NCBI RefSeq assembly: GCF_003013695.1
Contig: NZ_CP027792.1
Span: forward strand, 888,501-952,500
Length of the DNA stretch: 64,000 nucleotides
Origin: Pulveribacter suum
GTDB taxonomy: Bacteria > Pseudomonadota > Gammaproteobacteria > Burkholderiales > Burkholderiaceae_C
Direction of reading: 5' to 3'
Below the pieces are notes generated by a model, which saw nothing but the letters and a program-made list of their open reading frames with translations, was not told the origin of the DNA and did not search any database. Within the stretch, counting starts at the first letter, position 1. Each line of letters opens with the position of its first letter. Positions 56,231-64,000 of the stretch are shown here, piece by piece. Made by a program: the position numbers and the translations under genes.

Positions 56231-57784
56231 TCACGGCGCAGCAAAGCGCGCCCACTCCTGCGGCCAGGCGCGGCGGTAGCGCTCGGTGTGCAGCGCGGCC
56301 TCGTCCTCGCGGCCCAGCAGGCGTGCGCTGGCGATGAGCTTTTCGATCACCCGCGGCTCGGGCGAGTAATGCAGCAGCTGCTGGGCGGCCGCGTGGATGG
56401 CGGCGGCGTTGGCGGCCTCCACCGGCGTGGTGGTCAGCCAGGCGAACAGCGCCGGCGTGCCGAAGAACCAGGCCTGGCGCGCCACCTGCTGCGCGTCCAG
56501 GTCCCGCAGCGCGGGCGCCCGCTCGGCCGGCGTCTGGTACAGGGCGGCGACGCGGCGGTAGTCATGCGCCAGCGCCAGCGCCAGCACCGGCGCCAGCAGC
56601 AGTGCCGGCGCGCTCGCGGCGCGCAGCCGCCGGCGCCAGGCGCCGGGCAGGGGCGCCAGCAGCAGTGCCACGGCCAGCGCCGCGGCCAGCTGAAACGGCC
56701 CGTACCACAGGGGAAACTCCAGCAGGCTGTGCAGCGCGATGAGCGCCAGCACGCCCCAGGCCAGCTGGCGCGCCGGATCGCGCTCGCGCCAGGGCCGCGC
56801 GCGCCAGGCGGCCCACAGGGCGCCGCCCACCAGGGCCAGCGCGGCCGGCAGGCCCAGCTCCACCGCCAGCTGCAGCGGCAGGTTGTGCGCGTTGTCCAGC
56901 AGCACGCAAAAGCGCAGGCCCTCGAAGGGGGTGATGTAGTGGGCGTATTTCAGCGCGCCCCAGCCCCAGCCCGCCCACGGCCGGGCGGCGATCAGCTCCA
57001 GCACGTTGCCCCACAGGGCCACGCGGCTGGTGCAGGCCTGGTGCGCGCCCTGGGCCAGCCGGGTGAACAGGCCCTCGGCCTGCACGCCTGTCCACTGCGT
57101 CAGCAGCAGCGGCAGGCCCCAGCAGGCCAGCAGGTACAGGCCCAGCCCTGCCGCAGACACGGCCGGCGCCAGTGCGCCCGCGCTGCGCCGCCACACCAGC
57201 AGCAACGCCGGGATGACCAGCAGCCACTGCAGCGCCCCCGTGCGCGAAGCCGTGGCCGCGCCGGCGCCGGCCAGCAGCGCCAGCGCCCAGGGGGCGGCTG
57301 CGGCTGCCAGCAGCGGCGCCAGCCGGCGCTGCGGATGCGCCAGCGCCCACGGCTGCAGCCGCGCCAGCCACCACAGCAGCGCCCACAGCCCCAGCGACAC
57401 CAGCGTGGCCTGCTGGTTGCGCTGGCGCAGGTTGCCCATGGCATGGCCCACTTCGGCGCTCCGCACCCAGGGCGACAGGCCGGCGTCGCCCAGGAAATAC
57501 TGCGCCAGGCCGATGGCGCCGCCGGCCAGGGCGGCCGCGAGCAGCCCCGCCGCCAGGCAGGGGGCCAGGTGGCGGCGCGCCAGCGCGCCGCTGCAGGCCA
57601 GCAGGGCGATGAGCCAGGCGCAGGCGGCGCTGGCCAGCAGGGGCCAGAAGTTGCTGTTGGGCGCTTCGGTGAACGGAAAGACGAAGGGCAGGGCCACGGC
57701 CAGGGTAGCCAACAGGCAGGCCCCCGCGCGTGCGGGCGCGCAGGCGCGGGGGCTTGCGGGGCGGTCGGTGGGCGCACGCGTCAT
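56231..57784 (-). CDS. Wzy/PglL-like O-antigen ligase family membrane protein
   Basis: 517 residues (521 from the alternative ATG at 57796). About ten to twelve membrane segments, then a periplasmic/soluble C-terminal region with helical repeats. Family marks: GNLRQRNQQATLVSLGLWAL near 115, RPWAGWGWGALKYAHY near 265 and LDNAHNLPLQLAVELGLPAA near 295, typical of Wzy_C proteins including PglL-type O-oligosaccharyltransferases, which transfer glycans to pilins. I cannot separate ligase from pilin glycosylase; no pilin gene is nearby. The 57784 ATG follows a TATCAT box by 10 nt. Confidence 0.82.
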   Translation of the reverse strand: MTRAPTDRPASPRACAPARAGACLLATLAVALPFVFPFTEAPNSNFWPLLASAACAWLIALLACSGALARRHLAPCLAAGLLAAALAGGAIGLAQYFLGDAGLSPWVRSAEVGHAMGNLRQRNQQATLVSLGLWALLWWLARLQPWALAHPQRRLAPLLAAAAAPWALALLAGAGAATASRTGALQWLLVIPALLLVWRRSAGALAPAVSAAGLGLYLLACWGLPLLLTQWTGVQAEGLFTRLAQGAHQACTSRVALWGNVLELIAARPWAGWGWGALKYAHYITPFEGLRFCVLLDNAHNLPLQLAVELGLPAALALVGGALWAAWRARPWRERDPARQLAWGVLALIALHSLLEFPLWYGPFQLAAALAVALLLAPLPGAWRRRLRAASAPALLLAPVLALALAHDYRRVAALYQTPAERAPALRDLDAQQVARQAWFFGTPALFAWLTTTPVEAANAAAIHAAAQQLLHYSPEPRVIEKLIASARLLGREDEAALHTERYRRAWPQEWARFAAP

Positions 57785-57794
57785 GGTGGCGGCC

Positions 57795-57800
57795 ATGATA
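57795..57800 (-). promoter_or_regulatory. -10-like box for the PglL-like gene
   Basis: TATCAT on the minus strand, 10 nt before the ATG at 57784; it would overlap the alternative ATG at 57796. Confidence 0.35.
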
Positions 57801-57860
57801 GGTCGGGAGATGGCAGTTGCTGATTTGACGCCAAATGAGCGTCAAACGCCCGCCAGCCAT

Positions 57861-57888
57861 GCGCAAGCAGCTATTTTTTACATAGCAA
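57861..57888 (-). repeat. Palindromic repeat half-copy before the RNase II-family gene
   Basis: GCGCAAGCAGCTATTTTTTA then CATAGCAA, the reverse of TTGCTAT-n-AAAAAATAGCTGCTTGCGC, so flank and one arm are present. Intergenic. Confidence 0.7.
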
Positions 57889-57923
57889 TGCCGCAGCGGC
57901 TCGGGCGGCCGGGCCGCATGGGG

Positions 57924-57929
57924 GAAAAT
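57924..57929 (+). promoter_or_regulatory. -10-like box for leaderless rnb
   Basis: GAAAAT, 9 nt, then the ATG at 57939. Confidence 0.4.
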
Positions 57930-57938
57930 CTCGCCCCT

Positions 57939-60071
57939 ATGCATGCACTGTTTGACGACGCCGGCAAGTTCCTGGCCGGGCGCATCCTCTCGGAGGCCGA
58001 AAATTCCGCGCAGATCGAGCTTGACTCGGGCAAGCGGGTCAAGGTCAAGGCCGCCAACCTCCTGCTCAAATTCGACAAGCCCGCGCCGGCCGAGCTGCTG
58101 GCCGGCGCGCGCGAGCAGGCCGGCGGCATCGATCCGGCGCTAGCCTGGGAGTTCGCACCCGAGGACGAGTTCGGCTTTGCCGAGCTGGCGCGCGAGTATT
58201 TCTCGGCGTCCGCCCCACCCGTCGAGCAGGCCGCCATGCTGCTGGCACTGTTCGAGGCGCCGCACTACTTTCGCCGCGCCGGCAAGGGGCGCTTTCGCAA
58301 GGCCTCGGCCGAGGTGGTGGAGCAGGCCCTGGCCGCCATCGAGAAGAAAAAGCAGCTGCAGGCGCAGATCGATGGCTGGGCGGCCGAACTGGCCGCCGGC
58401 CAGTGCCCTGCGCCCATCCGCGACCAGCTCTACCGCATCCTGTTCAAGCCCGATAAGAACGCGCCCGAGTACAAGGCCGTGGTGGAGGCCAGCCGCATCG
58501 CCCACGAGGCGCCGCTGGCCCTGCTGACGCGCGCCGGCGCCATCTCCTCGAGCTACCAGTTTCATTGGCAGCGGTTTTTGTTCGAGCACTTTCCGCGCGG
58601 CACGGGCTTTGCCGACCTGGCCGCCCCCGAGTCACCGGCCGACCTGCCGCTGGCCCCGGTGCAGGCGTTTTCCATCGACGACTCGGCCACCACCGAGATC
58701 GACGACGCGCTGTCGCTCACCGGCCTGGGCAGCGGCACGGTACGCCTAGGCATCCACATCGCCGCGCCGGGCCTGGCGATCGAGCCCGGGGGCGAGCTGG
58801 ACCGGCTGGCGCGCACGCGCCTGTCCACCGTCTATATGCCCGGGCACAAGATCACCATGCTGCCCGACGAGGTGGTGCAGCGCTACACGCTGGACGCGGG
58901 CCGCGCCAACCCGGCCGTGTCGCTGTACGTGACGATCGACGAGGCCACGCTGGCGATGACCGCCAGCGAGACACTGCTCGAGCGCGTGCCGGTCAGCGTC
59001 AACCTGCGCCACGACCAGCTGGACCACATCGTCACCGAAGCCTGGCTGGCCGACCCCACGGTTGAGCATGAAAACACGCCCCAGGCCTTGTCTGATCTGC
59101 GCGGGCAGCTCACCTTTTTGCACCGCCTGGCGCGCCACCTGAAGGCCCAGCGCGAGGTCGTGCGCGGCAAGCCCGAGAGCTTCACCCGGCCCGACTACAC
59201 GTTTCGCCTGCAGGGGGTGGCGGGCGACGAGCCCGACGGCAGCGAGACGGTGATCATCGGCACGCGCAAGCGCGGCGCGCCGCTGGACCTGATCGTGGCC
59301 GAGGCGGCCATCGTCGCCAACAGCAGCTGGGGCCAGCTGCTGGCCGAGCACGGCGTGCCCGGCATCTACCGCAGCCAGGCCAGCCTGGCGCCGGGCGTGA
59401 AGGTGCGCATGAGCACCCGCGCCCTGCCGCACGCCGGCATCGGCGTCAAGAGCTACGCCTGGGCCACCTCGCCGCTGCGCCGCTACGTCGATCTGGTCAA
59501 CCAGTGGCAGGTGATCGCCTGCGCGCGCCACGGCAAGACTGCCGCGCTGGCCGCGCCCTTCAAGCCCAAGGACGCGGAGCTGTTTTCCGTCATCAGCAGC
59601 TTTGAAGCCACCTACGGCGCCTACAACGCCTACCAGGCCGGCATGGAGCGGCTGTGGACGCTGAAATACCTGCAGCAGGGCGGCATCACCGAGATCGACG
59701 CCACCGTGGTGCGCGACGGCATGCCCGGCGGCGGCCTTTTGGTGCGCGCGGACACGCTGCCCCTGGTGCTGCCGGTGCTGGGCGCGCAAACCCTCACGCG
59801 CGGCGCCCGGGTGCGGGTGCGCCTGGGCGAGATCGACGAGATCGCCCTGGACGTGAACGGCACCGTGCTGGAGCGCCTGGATGACCCGCTGGATGCGCGC
59901 GACGACGGCCCGGTGGACGAGGGCGACGCCGGCGAGGACGACGACACCGCCGTGGCCGGCCCCCTGGCCATCGCGGTGGACGTGCAGGGCGAGGGCGCGG
60001 GCGAGGGCGGCGCTGCAGACGCCGGGCAGCCCGCCGCTGACGCCGGCAGCGCCGATAATCCGGCGCCGTGA
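57939..60071 (+). CDS. rnb: Ribonuclease II family exoribonuclease
   Basis: 3'-5' exoribonuclease. 710 residues. An N-terminal region unlike the E. coli cold-shock pair (about 1-225), then the RNB catalytic domain: FSIDDSATTEIDDALSL near 248 with the metal-binding aspartates, RLSTVYMPGHKITMLPDEVVQ near 295, YRSQA and SYAWATSPLRRYVDLVNQW near 510, and a C-terminal S1-like region. An acidic, Gly/Ala-rich tail (about 655-710) ends the protein and carries the tonB -10 box in its code. Start at MHALFDDAG; ATG 57918 would add MGENLAP but overlaps the -10 box. Confidence 0.9.
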   Translation: MHALFDDAGKFLAGRILSEAENSAQIELDSGKRVKVKAANLLLKFDKPAPAELLAGAREQAGGIDPALAWEFAPEDEFGFAELAREYFSASAPPVEQAAMLLALFEAPHYFRRAGKGRFRKASAEVVEQALAAIEKKKQLQAQIDGWAAELAAGQCPAPIRDQLYRILFKPDKNAPEYKAVVEASRIAHEAPLALLTRAGAISSSYQFHWQRFLFEHFPRGTGFADLAAPESPADLPLAPVQAFSIDDSATTEIDDALSLTGLGSGTVRLGIHIAAPGLAIEPGGELDRLARTRLSTVYMPGHKITMLPDEVVQRYTLDAGRANPAVSLYVTIDEATLAMTASETLLERVPVSVNLRHDQLDHIVTEAWLADPTVEHENTPQALSDLRGQLTFLHRLARHLKAQREVVRGKPESFTRPDYTFRLQGVAGDEPDGSETVIIGTRKRGAPLDLIVAEAAIVANSSWGQLLAEHGVPGIYRSQASLAPGVKVRMSTRALPHAGIGVKSYAWATSPLRRYVDLVNQWQVIACARHGKTAALAAPFKPKDAELFSVISSFEATYGAYNAYQAGMERLWTLKYLQQGGITEIDATVVRDGMPGGGLLVRADTLPLVLPVLGAQTLTRGARVRVRLGEIDEIALDVNGTVLERLDDPLDARDDGPVDEGDAGEDDDTAVAGPLAIAVDVQGEGAGEGGAADAGQPAADAGSADNPAP
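60054..60059 (+). promoter_or_regulatory. -10-like box for tonB inside the rnb 3' end
   Basis: GATAAT, 8 nt, then the tonB GTG. It lies within rnb codons, so tonB may be made both from rnb read-through and from this box. Confidence 0.4.
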
Positions 60072-60934
60072 AAACCGCCGCCGCTCCTGCGCCCAAGCGC
60101 CTGTCCCCCCTGCAGATCGCGCTGGGCCTGTCGATCGCCGTGCATGCGGTGCTGCTCACCGTGCGCTTCGTTGACCCGCAAGGCTTCAACCGCGTGTTCC
60201 AGGACACGCCGCTGGAAGTCATCCTGGTCAACGCCAAATCCACCGGCGCGCCGGACAAGGCCCAGGCCATCGCCCAGTCGGCGCTGGCCGGCGGCGGCGA
60301 CGCCGCGCAAGGGCGCGCCAGCAGCCCGCTGCCGTATTCGGCGCTGACGGCCATCGGCGAAGACCTGGAAGAAGCCCAGCGCCAGATGGACCAGATGCTG
60401 CAGCAGCAGACCCAGCTGCTGGCGCAGGTGCGCAAGGAGCTGGCCGTCATGCCCGTGCCCGACCCGCGCGCGCCCAGCGACAGCGCCCAGCAGCAGACGC
60501 AGGAGCAAAAGCGCCAGCACCTGCAAAAGCTGCTGGCCGAGATCGAGCGGCGCATCAACGAGGAAAACGCCCGCCCGCGCAAGCGCTACATCAGCCCCGC
60601 CACCATGGAAGCCGTGCACGCCGTCTATTACGACGCGCTGCGCCGCAAGGTGGAGGACAAGGGCACGCAGAACTTCCCCGAGCACGGCGGCAAGAAGCTC
60701 TATGGCGAGCTGGTCATGGTGCTGACCGTCAACCACGACGGGCGCGTGCTGGAGACCGAGATCGCGCAAAGCTCGGGCAACCGCCAGCTGGACCGCCGCG
60801 CCGAGGCCATCGCCCGCGCCGCCGGGCCGTTCGGCAGCTTCGGGCCGGCCATGCGCGCCCGGATGGACCAGCTGGCGCTGGTCGCGCGCTTCAAGTTCAC
60901 GCGCGATCAGACGCTGGAGACCGACCTGCGCTGA
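60068..60934 (+). CDS. tonB: Energy transducer TonB-type protein
   Basis: 288 residues. N-terminal transmembrane anchor (LQIALGLSIAVHAVLLTVRF, about 15-34, with the usual Ser/His), a Gln-rich coiled coil (about 95-175), and a C-terminal TonB domain (about 200-285: KLYGELVMVLTVNHDGRVLETEIAQSSGNRQLDRRAEAIARAAGPF). GTG start overlaps the rnb stop. exbB/exbD are not in the window, so it may serve a general envelope or TonB role; partner unknown. Confidence 0.85.
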   Translation: MKTAAAPAPKRLSPLQIALGLSIAVHAVLLTVRFVDPQGFNRVFQDTPLEVILVNAKSTGAPDKAQAIAQSALAGGGDAAQGRASSPLPYSALTAIGEDLEEAQRQMDQMLQQQTQLLAQVRKELAVMPVPDPRAPSDSAQQQTQEQKRQHLQKLLAEIERRINEENARPRKRYISPATMEAVHAVYYDALRRKVEDKGTQNFPEHGGKKLYGELVMVLTVNHDGRVLETEIAQSSGNRQLDRRAEAIARAAGPFGSFGPAMRARMDQLALVARFKFTRDQTLETDLR

Positions 60935-61776
60935 TGACCGCTGCCCCCGATCTGTACTGCGTGGTGGGCCACCCCATCGCCCACAGCCGCTCGCCGTGGA
61001 TCCACGCGCGCTTTGCCGAGCTGACCGGCCAGGCCCTGGTCTATGAGCCGCTGCTGGCGCCGGTGGACGGCTTCGCCGCCGCCCTGGCTGCCTTTGCCGC
61101 GCGCGGCGGGCGCGGCTGCAACGTCACCGTGCCCTTCAAGCACGAGGCCGCCCAGTGCGCCAGCCAGAGCAGCCAGCGCGTGCAGCTGGCCGGCGCCGCC
61201 AACACCCTGACCGTGCAGCCGGACGGCAGCTGGCACGCCGACAACACCGACGGCCTGGGCCTGGTGGCCGACATCGTGCAGGGCGCCGGCAGGTCCATCG
61301 CCGGCTGCGACCTGCTGCTGGCCGGCGCCGGCGGCGCGGCGGCCGGCGTGCTGGGCCCGCTGCTGGCGCAGCAGCCGCGGCGCATCGTCGTCACCAACCG
61401 CACGGCAGCGCGCGCCCAGGCCCTGGTGGCGCGCCATGCCGAGCTGGCGGCGCTACATAAAGTAGAGCTGCTGGCGCAGGGCCAGCAAGGGCTGGAGGGT
61501 GATTTCGACATCATCGTCAACGCCACCGCCGCCAGCCTGGCGGGCGGCGCCATTCCCGTGCCGGCCGGCGCGCTGCGCCCCGGCGCCCTGGCCTACGACA
61601 TGATGTACGGCCCCGCCGCCCAGGGCTTTCTGGACTGGGCACGCGCGCAGGGCGGCCAGCCGCGCGACGGCCTGGGCATGCTGGTGCACCAGGCGGCGGC
61701 AGCGTTCGCCCTGTGGCGCGGCGTGCAGCCACCGGCCCAGCAGGTGCTGGCCGAACTCCGCAAAACCTTGTCTTGA
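60934..61776 (+). CDS. aroE: Shikimate dehydrogenase
   Basis: NADPH-dependent reduction of dehydroshikimate. 280 residues. VVGHPIAHSRSPWIHARFA near 9, GCNVTVPFKHEAA near 66 (catalytic Lys), ADNTDGLGLVADI near 104 (catalytic Asp), GAGGAAAGVLGPL (NADP loop) and NRTAARAQAL near 152. Residues about 174-186 (LHKVELLAQGQQG) come from a degenerate palindromic repeat. TGATG overlap with tonB. With aroG it is the second shikimate-pathway gene in this window. Confidence 0.95.
   Translation: MTAAPDLYCVVGHPIAHSRSPWIHARFAELTGQALVYEPLLAPVDGFAAALAAFAARGGRGCNVTVPFKHEAAQCASQSSQRVQLAGAANTLTVQPDGSWHADNTDGLGLVADIVQGAGRSIAGCDLLLAGAGGAAAGVLGPLLAQQPRRIVVTNRTAARAQALVARHAELAALHKVELLAQGQQGLEGDFDIIVNATAASLAGGAIPVPAGALRPGALAYDMMYGPAAQGFLDWARAQGGQPRDGLGMLVHQAAAAFALWRGVQPPAQQVLAELRKTLS
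61452..61480 (+). repeat. Palindromic repeat copy inside aroE
   Basis: GCTACATAAAGTAGAGCTGC then TGGCGCAGG: flank plus one arm, forward orientation, translated as LHKVELLAQ, the frame also used in murE and murC. Confidence 0.65.
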
Positions 61777-61784
61777 CGGCCACC

Positions 61785-62504
61785 ATGCGGGGGCTGCTGC
61801 GCTGGCTGGGCCTGGTGCTGTGCGCTGCCGTGGCGCTGCAGCTGTTTTTCGTGCTGCGCATCGCCGCCATGGCGGCCATCGACCCCGAGTCCACCGCCTT
61901 CCAGCGTTCCGAGGCCTGGGCCCAGGTGGCGGGCGGCGGCGGGCTGCGCTGGCGCCAGCAGTGGGTGCCGTACGAGCAGATCTCCGACCACCTCAAGCGC
62001 GCCGTGGTGGCCGCCGAGGACGACGGCTTTGCCAGCCACGAGGGCGTGGACTGGGAGGCCATGGAAAAGGCCTGGCAGCGCAACGCCCGGCTGGCCGCAC
62101 AGGCGGATACCCCCCGCGCCGGCACGCGGGCGCCGCGCATCCGCGGCGGCTCCACCATCACCCAGCAGCTGGCCAAGAACCTGCTGTTGTCGGGCGAGCG
62201 CACGCTGCTGAGGAAGGGCCAGGAGCTGGTGCTGGCCTTCGCGCTGGAGCGGCTGCTGACGAAACGCCGCATCCTGGAGATCTACCTCAACAGCGTGGAG
62301 TGGGGCGAAGGCGTCTTTGGCGCCGAGGCGGCGGCGCAGCACTACCATCGCAAGAGTGCGCGCCAGCTGTCCGCTGGCGAGGCGGCGCGCCTGGCCGTCA
62401 TGCTGCCGGCGCCCAAGCGCTTCGAGAAAACGCCGGGCTCGCCCTACCTGGCCGCCCGCAGCCGCAGCCTGCTGGCACGCATGGGCCGCAGCGAGCTGCC
62501 CTGA
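61785..62504 (+). CDS. mtgA: Monofunctional peptidoglycan glycosyltransferase MtgA
   Basis: 239-residue inner-membrane glycan polymerase. One membrane segment (about 8-28), then the GT51 domain: VVAAEDDGFASHEGVDW (catalytic Glu) near 68, GGSTITQQLAKNLLLSGERTLLRKGQEL near 118, and RRILEIYLNSVEWGEGVFG near 165. An in-frame TTG at 61773 is an alternative start. Confidence 0.93.
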   Translation: MRGLLRWLGLVLCAAVALQLFFVLRIAAMAAIDPESTAFQRSEAWAQVAGGGGLRWRQQWVPYEQISDHLKRAVVAAEDDGFASHEGVDWEAMEKAWQRNARLAAQADTPRAGTRAPRIRGGSTITQQLAKNLLLSGERTLLRKGQELVLAFALERLLTKRRILEIYLNSVEWGEGVFGAEAAAQHYHRKSARQLSAGEAARLAVMLPAPKRFEKTPGSPYLAARSRSLLARMGRSELP

Positions 62505-62536
62505 TGGTCGTCTTGACAGCCGGCAACTGTGCGCCC

Positions 62537-63022
62537 TTATAAGAGCCTGTCGGCTTCGATCTTTGCATCCCGTGCCGCCTGAGCGCGCTCCATGAGCTGG
62601 TAAGCCAAGGGGTCTTTCCAGCTTGTTGGTCCAACCCGGACCGCTGTGCGAAATGCGACCAAGCGACCCAAGGCACATGGCGTCGTCAGGTAGAGCGTGA
62701 CCCGGGCAGGGCTGGAATTGGTCGAAGCTTCAGCTTTGAGAACATTGCGCAGATCTATGCGCACCCGTGTACCGCCCTTGCTCACGACCAGATGGTCCCC
62801 CAGATCCCACACCTCATCCGCCAGCCCCAGAACGCCCAAGCAACAGATGCCGAGCAACAGGCACATGACAAATCCTGTCCACAACCACCCTGAAGCAGAC
62901 GGCCATTCGCCAGTCAAATAGACACTTGCCGCCAGCACAGCAACCAGCGCTCCCCCGATGACGAGACAAGAAACCGCTGGCGAAACAACCGAGCCTGATG
63001 AGATGAGCTTGGCCTTTTGCAT
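62537..63022 (-). CDS. Hypothetical membrane protein in a lower-GC patch
   Basis: 161 residues from the ATG at 63022 (186 from an ATG at 63097). Two hydrophobic segments (about 15-35 and 44-68), then a soluble domain DEVWDLGDHLVVSKGGTRVRIDLRNVLKAEAS... that looks like a small PH-type beta domain. No known family assigned. Three 60-nt lines that I counted here run about 58-65% GC, well below the flanking mtgA and ruvC. Opposite in strand to both neighbours; probably acquired. Confidence 0.6.
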   Translation of the reverse strand: MQKAKLISSGSVVSPAVSCLVIGGALVAVLAASVYLTGEWPSASGWLWTGFVMCLLLGICCLGVLGLADEVWDLGDHLVVSKGGTRVRIDLRNVLKAEASTNSSPARVTLYLTTPCALGRLVAFRTAVRVGPTSWKDPLAYQLMERAQAARDAKIEADRLL

Positions 63023-63207
63023 TTCCCTGTGCCTCCTCCGCACGTATGCGCTCGGTGGGCGGATCCCTTTCCGCGCCTCGGGGCCATGAGACTTCATGAT
63101 CGGCCCCTATCATCCCTCTCTTCCCACAGGGCTCCACTGGGATCAAGATCCAAAGCACTTTGGCTCCCCATGCTGTTCAACGCCAGCAGTTATAGAAATC
63201 AGCGCAA

Positions 63208-63756
63208 TTGAGAATTCTCGGCATCGACCCGGGCCTGCAGACCACCGGCTTCGGCCTGGTGGACGTGCAGGGCCAGCAGCTGGCCTACGTGGCCAGCGGC
63301 ACCATCCGCACCACGGGGCTGGCGCTGGGCGACCTGCCGGGGCGGCTCAAGGTGCTGTTTGACGGCATCAGCGAGGTGGCGGCGCGCTACCAGCCTGAGG
63401 CGTCGGCGGTGGAGATCGTCTTCGTCAACGTCAACCCGCAGTCCTCGCTGCTGCTGGGCCAGGCGCGCGGCGCGGCGCTCACGGCGCTGGTCAACGCGCA
63501 GCTGCCGGTGGCCGAATACACGGCGCTGCAGATGAAAAAGGCCGTGGTCGGCCACGGCCGCGCGGCCAAGTCCCAGGTGCAGGAGATGGTGCGCCGCCTC
63601 TTGAGCCTGCCCGGCCTGCCCGGGCCCGACGCGGCCGACGCGCTGGGCATGGCCATCACCCATGCCCACGCCGGCGCTGCCATGGCCCGCGTGGGCGCCG
63701 TGGCGCAGCTCAACCGGCGCCAGCACGCGCTGTACAAGGGCGGGCGCAGCTACTGA
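63208..63756 (+). CDS. ruvC: Holliday junction resolvase RuvC
   Basis: 182-residue endonuclease that cuts Holliday junctions with Ruv[17 protein letters not shown] (first catalytic Asp), [22 protein letters not shown] (Glu region) and [15 protein letters not shown] (two C-terminal Asp) are present. The only usable start is TTG at 63208; a stop lies 15 nt upstream in frame. A TATAGA box ends 11 nt before it. Confidence 0.95.
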   Translation: MRILGIDPGLQTTGFGLVDVQGQQLAYVASGTIRTTGLALGDLPGRLKVLFDGISEVAARYQPEASAVEIVFVNVNPQSSLLLGQARGAALTALVNAQLPVAEYTALQMKKAVVGHGRAAKSQVQEMVRRLLSLPGLPGPDAADALGMAITHAHAGAAMARVGAVAQLNRRQHALYKGGRSY

Positions 63757-63855
63757 TCGGCCGCCGGGGCCTGTGGGGGGCAGCCTAGGCCGCCGGCGCC
63801 ATGCAGCCCGGCGGGTCGCAGGCCAGCAGCCGCGGCGCCGCGCCCGCGCCGTCCG

Positions 63856-64000
63856 TCACGGCGCGGCCAGCAGCTGCAGCAGGCGGGCGTGGATGCCGCC
63901 GAAGCTGCCATTGCTCATGCACACGATGTGGTCGCCCGGCCGCGCGGCGGCGGCCACCTGGGCGGCCAGCTGCGGCACGTCGGCGGCCGTCCGCGCCCGG
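63856..64000 (-). CDS. mpl: Murein tripeptide ligase Mpl, C-terminal end (truncated by window)
   Basis: The last 47 codons read ...RPGDHIVCMSNGSFGGIHARLLQLLAAP, which matches the C-terminus of UDP-MurNAc:L-Ala-gamma-D-Glu-meso-DAP ligase, used in peptidoglycan recycling. The stop is at 63858-63856 on the minus strand; the gene continues beyond the window. Short evidence, but the MSNGxFGGIH motif is specific. Confidence 0.75.
   Translation of the reverse strand, partial: RARTAADVPQLAAQVAAAARPGDHIVCMSNGSFGGIHARLLQLLAAP

Noticed and set aside
57006..57938. Upstream extension of the RNase II frame
   Set aside because: It is antisense to the PglL-like gene; family similarity begins at 57939 and a -10-like box precedes that ATG.

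Overview
The window is chromosomal DNA of a high-GC betaproteobacterium, almost certainly a Burkholderiales/Comamonadaceae member (Acidovorax-like). I infer this from the GC-rich codon use, the gene orders (dapF-DUF484-xerC, dksA-STAS gene-hslVU, a full mraZ-to-lpxC division and cell-wall cluster), a fused murE-murF, and many copies of a short palindromic repeat with AGCTGCCAGCGCTTG as one arm. I cannot name the species. I see no rRNA, tRNA, CRISPR array, prophage or transposase; this is mostly core genome with repeat-derived accessory DNA.

Layout. 1-9.8 kb: 3' end of a uvrA-type gene, a small lipoprotein, pyrC, a NYN/OST-HTH protein, a DUF3025 protein and htpX on the plus strand, then a minus-strand ybhP-clsB-ybhN operon and cysK. 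9.9-19.4 kb: a putative FNR site and a small membrane protein, the RNase P RNA gene, a DUF898 + M48 peptidase pair, a pseudouridine-synthase-like protein without its catalytic Asp, a Nudix-metallo-beta-lactamase fusion, dapF-DUF484-xerC, and a small protein resembling the hexameric tyrosine-coordinated heme protein. 19.4-25.3 kb: a COG0523 metal-chaperone GTPase, a cysteine-poor dksA, a STAS protein, hslV and hslU. 25.4-46.5 kb: the division/cell-wall cluster mraZ-rsmH-ftsL-ftsI-murEF-mraY-murD-ftsW-murG-murC-ddl-ftsQ-ftsA-ftsZ, a convergent chemoreceptor, then lpxC and a small membrane protein. 46.5-52.9 kb: TPP riboswitch and thiC, a second chemoreceptor, a small unknown gene, and aroG preceded by an apparent aromatic-amino-acid attenuator. 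52.9-64 kb: tldD and rodA (minus), yqiA, a Wzy/PglL-like membrane protein (minus), an RNase II-family gene, tonB, aroE, mtgA, a lower-GC membrane gene, ruvC, and the 3' end of mpl.

How it works together. The central cluster carries the cytoplasmic steps from UDP-MurNAc to lipid II (MurC, MurD, MurE/F, Ddl, MraY, MurG) together with the division machinery (FtsL, FtsI, FtsQ, FtsW, FtsA, FtsZ). RodA, MtgA, DapF and Mpl elsewhere in the window add elongation, glycan polymerisation, diaminopimelate supply and peptide recycling. Phased 10-bp repeats just upstream of mraZ look like MraZ operators. A terminator lies between ftsA and ftsZ.

Most notable: (1) a palindromic repeat present about 18 times, at least nine of them read in frame inside genes such as dapF, murE, murD, murG, murC, tldD and aroE; (2) an 18-residue leader peptide with the run YFYFWF followed by a terminator upstream of aroG; (3) -10-like hexamers ending 6-10 nt before many start codons, suggesting leaderless transcripts; (4) two repeat-built spacers that interrupt otherwise tightly coupled cell-wall genes (ftsW/murG and murG/murC).
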